From NCBI GenBank assembly GCA_964632795.1, contig CAZWEZ010000117.1, positions 1-10,749 of the forward strand: DNA of 10,749 nt, given 5' to 3'. Origin of the DNA: CAZWEZ01 sp964632795 (GTDB lineage Bacteria > Pseudomonadota > Alphaproteobacteria > Rhodospirillales > 2-02-FULL-58-16). Shown here one piece after another: positions 5,809 through 10,749 of the stretch. A program made the translations under genes and the position numbers. The notes under the pieces are model-generated. The model made no database searches, was not told where the DNA came from, and saw only the letters and a program-made list of their open reading frames with translations. Numbering within the stretch: the first letter of the stretch is position 1; each line of letters opens with the position of its first letter.

Positions 5809-6036
5809 ATGACCGCGAATACGAACAGAAAGCGTGGCTCTCGCGAAAGGGTACGGACTTATCGCGAACGAATGCGCGTCCGGGGACTCAGGCCGATCCA
5901 GATTTGGGTTCCCGACACCCGCACGGCGGCCTTCCGCACCGAGGCCCACCGCCAGTCCCTCGCCGTGGCGCAAAGCGCGCTTGCCGGCGAGGATCAGGAC
6001 TTCATCGACGCGATCTCCAACTTGAGCGAAGCGTGA
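5809..6036 (+). CDS. MazE-like antitoxin (DUF3018-type)
   Basis: A 75-residue antitoxin that would neutralise the MazF-like toxin encoded next and repress the operon. The sequence RERVRTYRERMRVRGLRPIQ (12-31), then IWVPDTRTAAF and EDQDFIDAIS near the end, fits the DUF3018 / antitoxin MazE-like family. The basic N-terminal part is the likely DNA-binding region and the acidic C-terminal tail the toxin-binding region. The ATG at 5809 follows GGAGG by 8 bases, which decides this start over longer in-frame options. Its TGA overlaps the GTG start of the toxin gene, so the two are translationally coupled. Confidence 0.85.
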   Translation: MTANTNRKRGSRERVRTYRERMRVRGLRPIQIWVPDTRTAAFRTEAHRQSLAVAQSALAGEDQDFIDAISNLSEA

Positions 6037-6356
6037 AGCGCGGAGAGGTCTGGACGGTGTCCGGCGCCGGCTACGCCGGCAAGCCGCGTCCCGCCGTCAT
6101 CGTCCAAGACGATCGGTTCGATGCCACCGCCTCGGTTACGATCTGCGTCTTTACCACCGACGCCACCGAGGCTCCCCTGTTCCGCCTCCCCGTTACGCCG
6201 AGCGAGCGGAACGGCCTGCGGTCCGTCTCACGACTGATGGTGGACAAGCTCGCCACGGTTTCCAAGGAAAGGCTGGGGGAGCGGATCGGACGCCTCGATG
6301 ACGACGATGTTGTGCGTTTGAACCGGGCGATACTGGTATTTCTCGGCTTGGCTTGA
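6033..6356 (+). CDS. MazF/PemK-family mRNA-cleaving toxin
   Basis: A 107-residue ribosome-independent mRNA interferase of the MazF/PemK family. It begins VKRGEVW, the family's usual N-terminal strand, followed by KPRPAVIVQDD (17-27), the CVFTTD strand (38-43), and a C-terminal SRLMVDKLATVSKERLGERIGRL section and final helix. These match the SH3-like fold and the conserved catalytic Arg and Ser/Thr positions. The start is the GTG at 6033, embedded in the GTGA that also ends the antitoxin gene; longer in-frame starts would run across the antitoxin. The gene ends 91 bp from the end of the convergent feoB. Confidence 0.87.
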   Translation: MKRGEVWTVSGAGYAGKPRPAVIVQDDRFDATASVTICVFTTDATEAPLFRLPVTPSERNGLRSVSRLMVDKLATVSKERLGERIGRLDDDDVVRLNRAILVFLGLA

Positions 6357-6384
6357 GATCGCCTTCCGGTACCAAGAGGCGGAG

Positions 6385-6415
6385 GGCGCGGAATAGTAAA
6401 ATCGGAAACCGCGCC
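6385..6415. terminator. GC-rich inverted repeat between convergent mazF-like and feoB
   Basis: GGCGCGG (6385-6391) and CCGCGCC (6409-6415) are perfect 7-bp arms around a 17-base A-rich loop. The position, between two convergent stop codons, suggests a bidirectional terminator. No T-run follows on either strand, so this is tentative. Confidence 0.4.
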
Positions 6416-6447
6416 GACCACCGCGTATTCCAGGATTTCGCCGCCGC

Positions 6448-8583
6448 TCAGCTCACGATCCCGCCCATGGTCACGATCCCGAACGCCAGGATCCACGCCA
6501 GGGACAACGAAAACGCCACCGAGAACCCGGCCCACCGCCAACTCTCGGTCTCGCGCCTGATGGCGGCGATGGTCGACAGGCAGGGGGAATAGAGCAGAAC
6601 GAAGACCATGAAGGCGAACGCCGTCAGCGGGGTCATGGTTCCGGCCAGGGCCTGGCGCAACCCCCTGGAATGCTCGGTGGCTTCCTCGGCCTGGGCGTGA
6701 AGGACGGCGAAGCTGGCGATCACCACCTCCTTGGCGACCAGGCCGGTGAGGATGGCGACCGTATCCTTCCAGGTGAACCCCAGGGGTTCGAACACCGGGG
6801 TCACCGCGCGCCCGATCCGCCCGAGATAGCTCTTGGCGATGTGCTCCTGTTTTCGCCGCCTCTCCAGCCCCGAGATCGCCCGGTCGCGTTCGGTGGTTTG
6901 GACTCGGGTTTGAAGATCGGCGATCCGGCCGTCGTAGTCGATGCTCATCTCGATGTCGCGGGGGAAGGCCTGGAGGACCCAGATGACGATCGAGCCGACC
7001 AGGATCACCCCGGCCACCTTCCTCAGGAAGCCCATCGCCTTTTCCCACATGTGGAAGACCACCGCCATCAAGGTCGGCGTCCGGTAGGGCGGCAACTCCA
7101 TGACGAACGACTCGTCGCCGCCCCGGACCACGAACTTGGCCAGGAAGACCGCCGCCCCCATGGCGACGACGACGCTCAGCATGTACATCCCGAAGACCAC
7201 CGTCCCGGCGATGCCCGAGAAGAAAGCGCCGGCGAACAGGATGAACACCGGCAGGCGCGCCGTGCAGCACATGAAGGGATTGATCAGGATGGCGATCAAG
7301 CGGGCCCGCGGGCTCTCGATGGTCCGACACGCCATCACCGCGGGAACGTTGCACCCGAACCCCATGACCAGGGGAATGAACGCCTTGCCGTGGAGGCCGA
7401 AGGCGTGCATCAGGCGATCGAGCAGGAAGGCCGAGCGGGCCAGGTATCCGGTCTCGCTGAACACCGCCATGAAGAAGAACAGGATGACGATGTTGGGAAG
7501 GAAGACGATGGTCCCCCCGACGCCGGCGACGATGCCGTCGATCACCAGATCGTGAATCAGGCCGGCGGGCAGTGCGGCGTCCAGGAGATCGGAAACCCAG
7601 GCGACGCCGAGATCGATCCAGTCCATGGGGTATTGCCCCAAGGTGAACGTGGTCTCGAACATCAGCCACATCAGGACCAGGAATATGGGCATTCCCAGGC
7701 TCCGGTGAAGGAGGATCGAATCGATCCCCCGGGTCACCCTGAGGCGCCGGACGGGGTCGACGGTAAACTCCCTGGTTTCTTCCAGCATGCCGTGGATGAA
7801 GCCGAAGCGGGCGTCGGCGAACATGGTCTCGCTGTCCTCGCCGTGGCTTCTTTTGAGGTCGTAGCGTTCCCGGCGCACCATCTCGATGAGATGCTCGTGG
7901 TCGTCCTCCCGGCGGACGATCTCCTCGTCGCTTTCGAGGAGCTTGATGCTCAGCCAGCGGGTCTGCATCGCGTTCATGGTCCTGGGGTGGAGCTCGCCGA
8001 CCAGCTCCTGGACCCGCTTGATGGCTTCCTCGAGATGGTTGTCGTAGGGAATGGCCATCGGCGTTTCCCCGTTCCGCGCCTCGGCGGTGTCGACGATGGC
8101 GTCGAGCAGGGTCTCGAGCCCTTCCCCCGCGATCCCGGACGTTTCGACGATGAAGCCGCCCAACATCGTGGCCAGGGATTGGGTGTCGAAACGCAACCCC
8201 TTTCGCCGTGCCTCGTCGATCATGTTGAGGACGTAGATGCGCGGACGCCCCATTTCGATCAACTGGGTGGTGAGGAACAGGCTGCGCTCCAGGTTGCCGG
8301 CGTCGAGCACGTTGAGGATGATGTCGGGCTGTTCCTGCTGAATGAAATCCCTGCCGATGCGTTCCTCCGGCGACTGCGAGGTCAGGGAATAGATGCCGGG
8401 AAGATCGACCAGGCGGATGGCCCACCCGCGATGGACGATCTCGCGGGTCTTCATGGCGATGGTCACCCGGGGATAGTTGGCGACGCTGTCCTTGGAACGG
8501 GTCAGCTTGTTGGACAGCGTCGTCTTGCCGCAGTTGGGGTTGCCGACGAGAGCGACGGTTACGATCCGCATGCCGTCGTCCAT
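6448..8583 (-). CDS. feoB: Ferrous iron transport protein B
   Basis: Inner-membrane Fe(II) transporter with an N-terminal G domain, 711 residues against 700-770 in the family. G-domain motifs: G1 GNPNCGKTT (14-22), G3 DLPG (60-63), G4 NMID (120-123) and LVDAGNLERSLFLT-type switch region. The G2 region reads YPRVTIAMKT where the family usually has PGVTVE. The membrane part contains the two Gate motifs: FIPLVMGFGCNVPAVMACRT with INPFMCCTARLPVFILFAGAFF, then LVAKEVVIASFAVLHAQ and YSPCLSTIAAIRRET. The window's magnetosome genes suggest this is the island copy that feeds magnetite synthesis. The ATG at 8583 has no clear ribosome site; ATG at 8571 (MRIVTVALVG) may be the true start. It lies 29 bp after feoA in the same operon. 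Confidence 0.96.
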   Translation of the reverse strand: MDDGMRIVTVALVGNPNCGKTTLSNKLTRSKDSVANYPRVTIAMKTREIVHRGWAIRLVDLPGIYSLTSQSPEERIGRDFIQQEQPDIILNVLDAGNLERSLFLTTQLIEMGRPRIYVLNMIDEARRKGLRFDTQSLATMLGGFIVETSGIAGEGLETLLDAIVDTAEARNGETPMAIPYDNHLEEAIKRVQELVGELHPRTMNAMQTRWLSIKLLESDEEIVRREDDHEHLIEMVRRERYDLKRSHGEDSETMFADARFGFIHGMLEETREFTVDPVRRLRVTRGIDSILLHRSLGMPIFLVLMWLMFETTFTLGQYPMDWIDLGVAWVSDLLDAALPAGLIHDLVIDGIVAGVGGTIVFLPNIVILFFFMAVFSETGYLARSAFLLDRLMHAFGLHGKAFIPLVMGFGCNVPAVMACRTIESPRARLIAILINPFMCCTARLPVFILFAGAFFSGIAGTVVFGMYMLSVVVAMGAAVFLAKFVVRGGDESFVMELPPYRTPTLMAVVFHMWEKAMGFLRKVAGVILVGSIVIWVLQAFPRDIEMSIDYDGRIADLQTRVQTTERDRAISGLERRRKQEHIAKSYLGRIGRAVTPVFEPLGFTWKDTVAILTGLVAKEVVIASFAVLHAQAEEATEHSRGLRQALAGTMTPLTAFAFMVFVLLYSPCLSTIAAIRRETESWRWAGFSVAFSLSLAWILAFGIVTMGGIVS

Positions 8584-8612
8584 GGGGGGTCGGGGCGCGG
8601 CGGCGCCGAGCC

Positions 8613-8879
8613 TCAGCTCCCGGTCCTGAGGATGATCCTTCGCGCGTCCTCGTTGCGCAGGCTGAGTTGATAGCCGAGAAGGGTGTATGCCCGCGGGTCG
8701 CCCATGGGAGCGGTGAAATCGAGGTCGATCTTCACCCCCTTGACGACGCCAAGCGCGCTCAGCCTGCGCTTGAGCGGGGCGTCCGCTTCGATCCTGTCGA
8801 TGATCCCCTGTTCTCCCGGTTTCAGCTCGACCAGGGTGTTGATTGTGGAATTTCCCTTTGGGGACTTGTTGTTGGCCAT
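8613..8879 (-). CDS. feoA: Ferrous iron transport protein A
   Basis: Small cytoplasmic SH3-like protein of 88 residues that binds and supports FeoB. The pattern LVELKPGEQGIIDRIEAD, then LKRRLSALGVVKGVKIDLDFTAPMGDPRAYTLLGYQLSLRNEDARRI is the standard FeoA core; family members are usually 75-90 residues. The start at 8879 is preferred over the in-frame ATG at 8960 because GGGAGA lies 10 bases upstream and because the extra 27 residues would overlap the predicted promoter and Fur site. It is the first gene of feoAB. Confidence 0.93.
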   Translation of the reverse strand: MANNKSPKGNSTINTLVELKPGEQGIIDRIEADAPLKRRLSALGVVKGVKIDLDFTAPMGDPRAYTLLGYQLSLRNEDARRIILRTGS

Positions 8880-8901
8880 TTGCCGGACATCTCCCAGGGC
8901 G

Positions 8902-8916
8902 TGAAAATGGTTCTCA
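8902..8916. promoter_or_regulatory. Fur-box-like site in front of feoA
   Basis: TGAAAAT-G-GTTCTCA matches TGATAAT-n-ATTATCA in 6/7 and 5/7 bases. It lies 23 bp upstream of the feoA start codon, just downstream of the predicted transcription start. Fur repression of feoAB under iron sufficiency is well established in other bacteria. Identification here is by consensus alone. Confidence 0.5.
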
Positions 8917-8927
8917 TATGCAAGCGC

Positions 8928-8956
8928 ATGTTGAGCGTTCCCGGTCCGAAAGTCAA
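8928..8956 (-). promoter_or_regulatory. Candidate feoAB promoter
   Basis: On the minus strand, TTGACT (8956-8951) is followed by a 17-bp spacer and CAACAT (8933-8928). The -35 is strong (5 of 6 bases) and the -10 weak (3 of 6). Transcription would start near 8921, placing the Fur-like site at about +5 to +19. A weak -10 is common in regulated promoters. Confidence 0.4.
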
Positions 8957-9000
8957 TCATAAATTATCCACAAGACGGTGAACCGCGGCGCGGCAGAAAC

Positions 9001-9018
9001 CGAGATATCCGAGATATC
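9001..9018. repeat. Tandem 9-bp repeat in the feoA-mamD intergenic region
   Basis: CGAGATATC is repeated twice head to tail (9001-9009 and 9010-9018). The 311-bp gap 8880-9190 also holds the feoAB promoter and Fur-like site, a small CCTCG/CGAGG hairpin at 9103-9116 and the mamD leader. The repeat may be a regulator site for mamD, or a simple slippage product. Confidence 0.45.
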
Positions 9019-9190
9019 CTTGATGACACGGTTTGCGTTTGCTGCTAGGGTTTGGTTATGGTTTTGCCTGGAAGGGAACGATTTCGCAAAGGCGGGTAGG
9101 GGCCTCGGCTTCGAGGGGCGTTTCAAGGCGTGTCGATGAGCAGGCTTGGTGGCTGTTTTTGCTCCGTTTTTGCGATAGGGAGAAAAGATT

Positions 9191-10195
9191 ATGACGCCTG
9201 AATTGGTCATGGCGAAGATCGAGGGGGGGGCGCAAGCCGCCCAGGTGAATGCAATGGCCGGCAAGTCGTTCACCATCGGCAAGGTGACGGCAGCCGAGAA
9301 AGGCTTCGGCAGCTGGCTGTTCATGACCCCCCAGGGGGCCGCCGGCACCGCCGGCCAGGGGACCGTCGCCGTCAAGCTCGAGGGAACCCGCCAATTGGCG
9401 GAGTTGTCGTCGCTGGTTGGCAAATCGGTCACCGTGGGCAAGTCCCCGGCAATCGCCGGCAACCTCGGCAATTGGCTGGTCCTCCATCCCAACGCCGCGG
9501 TGGCGGCCAACGGGGCGGCGGCGGCCGGGGCCGCCGGAAAGGGGCTCGCCGGCTCGCAGATGGTGATGATGAAGCTGGAAGGCGCGACCCAGGCCGCCCA
9601 GATGCCCATGCTCACGGGCAAGACGTTCACCGTCGCCGCGCCTCAAATGGCCGGCACGGGCGCCAGCAACTGGCTTTTCCTCAAGCCCGCCGCCGGGACG
9701 GGGCTGGCCGGCCAGGAAATTATCGCGATCAAGGTCCAGAACGGCGCCTTCCAATTGCCGGCCCTGATCGGCAAGACGGTGACCGTGGGCAAGGCTCCCC
9801 TGGTCGCCGGCAACGCCGGGAAATGGATGGTCCTCCATACCGGCGCCGGCGCCACCGGAAAGGCGGTGACGGGAGCGGCGGCGGCCAAGGGCTTCTCCAT
9901 GGCCGGCGCCTTCGGCAAGGGGGCGGCGACCAAGGCCGCCGCCGGCAAGTCCCTGACCGGGGCCGCCGGCAAGTCCCTGGCCGCTACGGCGGCCGCCAAG
10001 AGCGTGGCGTCGGGCGGAACCATCTGGACCGGAACCGGCCTCAGCCTGGGCTTGGGCCTGGGACTGGGGGCGTTCGGCCCGCTGCTCCTGGGCGGCGTCA
10101 TCGTCGCCGCCGGCTACGGCTACTACCGCCGGCTCAAGAACCAGGACCTCGCCGATACCGACTTCGACGAGGCCATCGGCGAGGCGGCGACGTAA
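9191..10195 (+). CDS. mamD: MamD (Mms7)-like magnetosome protein with four internal repeats
   Basis: Magnetosome membrane protein of the MamD/Mms7 family, tightly bound to magnetite and involved in crystal size and shape. Length 334 residues, close to family members. Residues 4-47, 56-100, 122-166 and 175-216 are four divergent copies of one unit with the pattern K-hydrophobic-E-G, then GK(S/T)(F/V)T(I/V) and W(L/M)(F/V)(L/M). Residues 218-273 are Ala/Gly/Lys-rich. GGTIWTGTG followed by LGLGLGLG (276-293) is the Leu-Gly signature, followed by a hydrophobic stretch to about 308 and a charged tail with several Asp/Glu. The ATG at 9191 has GGGAG about 10 bases upstream. A weak promoter (TTGCGT-18-TATGGT, 9033-9062) would give a long leader. 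It is divergent from feoAB. Confidence 0.9.
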   Translation: MTPELVMAKIEGGAQAAQVNAMAGKSFTIGKVTAAEKGFGSWLFMTPQGAAGTAGQGTVAVKLEGTRQLAELSSLVGKSVTVGKSPAIAGNLGNWLVLHPNAAVAANGAAAAGAAGKGLAGSQMVMMKLEGATQAAQMPMLTGKTFTVAAPQMAGTGASNWLFLKPAAGTGLAGQEIIAIKVQNGAFQLPALIGKTVTVGKAPLVAGNAGKWMVLHTGAGATGKAVTGAAAAKGFSMAGAFGKGAATKAAAGKSLTGAAGKSLAATAAAKSVASGGTIWTGTGLSLGLGLGLGAFGPLLLGGVIVAAGYGYYRRLKNQDLADTDFDEAIGEAAT

Positions 10196-10246
10196 ACCGT
10201 TGCCGTCCGGCGCCGTGCCGGCGCCTCGTGTCCTGTTTCCGAACAA

Positions 10247-10287
10247 GGGGCCGTCCCCGATCCGCGTGAGCGATCCGGGGCGGCCCC
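10247..10287 (+). terminator. Strong hairpin after mamD
   Basis: A 16-bp stem (10247-10262 with 10272-10287) has one G-T wobble and one mismatch and a 9-base loop. It is very GC-rich and lies 51 bp after the mamD stop. Only ATTATA follows instead of a T-run, so termination would be partial or factor-dependent. Confidence 0.5.
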
Positions 10288-10308
10288 ATTATACCAAGGG
10301 GCACTGAG

Positions 10309-10608
10309 ATGGCGAACGTGGAACTGCATATCCCCCACCGGCTCGGGCGCGAGGAGGCGGCGTCGCGGGTGGAGAAGTTCCTGTCCTCCCAGGTCAACGG
10401 CAACGATCTCTTCCGGGAGGCGGCCTTTGTTCGCCGGGGAGACGTCTTCAATTTCTCGGCCCGCGTCAAGGGGATCGGCGTCAAGGGCGAGATGACGGTG
10501 TCCGACGAAGGGGTCCGGGTGCTGGTCAGCCTGCCCTGGGCGGCGCGGCCGTTCAGCGCCGCCGCCGGGGGCTACGTGCGTGAATACCTCGAAAAAAGCC
10601 TTCTGTGA
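10309..10608 (+). CDS. Polyhydroxyalkanoate-granule system family protein
   Basis: A 99-residue protein resembling the family annotated as putative polyhydroxyalkanoic acid system protein (PF09650 type). Supporting pattern: N-terminal LHIPHRLGREEAASRVEKFL, a central VFNFSARVKGIGVKGEMTVSDEGVRVLVSLPWAARPF strand region, and a C-terminal YVREYLEKSLL helix. Length fits the family. Members are found near PHA synthesis genes, but their biochemical role is not settled. AAGGGG at 10296-10301 gives a ribosome site 7 bases before the ATG. It is separated from mamD by a strong hairpin, so it probably has its own transcript or depends on read-through. This is likely a housekeeping gene at or near the edge of the magnetosome region. 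Confidence 0.7.
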   Translation: MANVELHIPHRLGREEAASRVEKFLSSQVNGNDLFREAAFVRRGDVFNFSARVKGIGVKGEMTVSDEGVRVLVSLPWAARPFSAAAGGYVREYLEKSLL

Positions 10609-10658
10609 GGTGGCGCGGAAACGTTGATGGCGACGGTCACCGCCGTCAACCGGCCACC
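10609..10658. terminator. Stem-loop between convergent genes
   Basis: GTTGATGGCG (10623-10632) and CGCCGTCAAC (10641-10650) form a 10-bp stem with one G-T pair and an 8-base loop. Outer arms GGTGGC (10609-10614) and GCCACC (10653-10658) can extend it. It starts directly after the PHA-family gene and overlaps the end of the minus-strand gene, as expected for a shared bidirectional terminator. No T-run is present. Confidence 0.4.
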
Positions 10659-10749
10659 GAGTACCGCGCGATCGCCTGTTTGAGGCCCTCCATGAGCGCC
10701 CGTCCGACCTCGCCGCCGTCGCCGGCCACCTTGTCGCGGAGCACCGCGC
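10646..10749 (-). CDS. C-terminal end of an unidentified gene (partial)
   Basis: An open frame enters from the right edge and ends at the TGA at 10648-10646. The visible 34 residues end in GEVGRALMEGLKQAIARYSVAG, which looks like a C-terminal helix. This is too short for a family assignment. Codon use matches the neighbouring genes, and the convergent arrangement with a shared stem-loop supports it as a real gene end. Confidence 0.5.
   Translation of the reverse strand, partial: AVLRDKVAGDGGEVGRALMEGLKQAIARYSVAG

Noticed and set aside
6071..8425. A 784-residue open frame on the minus strand overlapping feoB
   Set aside because: It is a GC-rich shadow of feoB in another frame, rich in Arg, Gly and Pro, with no recognisable motif. 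feoB in its own frame has full family motifs.
6670..8670. A 666-residue open frame antisense to feoB
   Set aside because: Its composition is dominated by Asp, Gly, His and Gln, as expected of antisense high-GC coding DNA, and it lacks a ribosome site or domain.
9057..9098. A 13-codon mini-frame in the mamD leader
   Set aside because: It has no ribosome site and is short enough to arise by chance.
9056..10246. A 396-residue open frame antisense to mamD
   Set aside because: It covers the whole mamD gene in reverse; MamD is clearly the real product by repeats and the Leu-Gly signature.

Overview
The window is high-GC DNA from a magnetotactic alphaproteobacterium, probably a member of the Rhodospirillales close to Magnetospirillum or Magnetovibrio. 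It looks like part of a magnetosome gene island. Two proteins carry the Leu-Gly repeat signature of the magnetite-crystal proteins: a partial Mms6-like gene at the left edge and a MamD (Mms7)-like gene at 9191-10195. A complete feoA-feoB ferrous-iron uptake pair lies between them. The genus is inferred from family resemblance only; no rRNA or housekeeping marker is present.

Layout. 1-297 (-): N-terminal 99 residues of an Mms6-like protein. Its regulatory region (298-430) has a consensus-like promoter with a perfect palindrome in the spacer, and a Fur-box-like motif downstream. 749-1276 (+): a single-domain receiver protein with a degenerate acidic pocket, closed by an intrinsic terminator. 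1530-5169 (+): a compact run of four genes, a vWA/MIDAS protein, a PP2C-type phosphatase, a protein kinase and a GNAT acetyltransferase. The first three form the TerY-P type phosphorylation triad known from Ter stress systems. 5180-5539 (-): a small membrane protein of unknown function. 5809-6356 (+): a MazE-like/MazF-like toxin-antitoxin pair behind a 12-bp palindromic operator candidate. 6448-8879 (-): feoA-feoB with a Fur-box-like site in front. 9191-10195 (+): mamD with four internal repeats. 10309-10608 (+): a small protein of the polyhydroxyalkanoate-granule system family. 10646-10749 (-): the C-terminal end of an unidentified gene.

How it may fit together. FeoAB would bring Fe(II) into the cell, and the Mms6-like and MamD proteins would shape magnetite growth at the magnetosome membrane. 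Fur-like sites in front of both the mms6-like gene and feoA suggest shared iron control. The kinase/phosphatase/vWA/GNAT operon and the receiver protein sit between these biomineralisation genes and may be a signalling module linked to metal or envelope stress, but nothing in the sequence proves that link. The toxin-antitoxin pair is typical of island-stabilising cargo. No tRNA, rRNA, CRISPR array or insertion sequence was seen.
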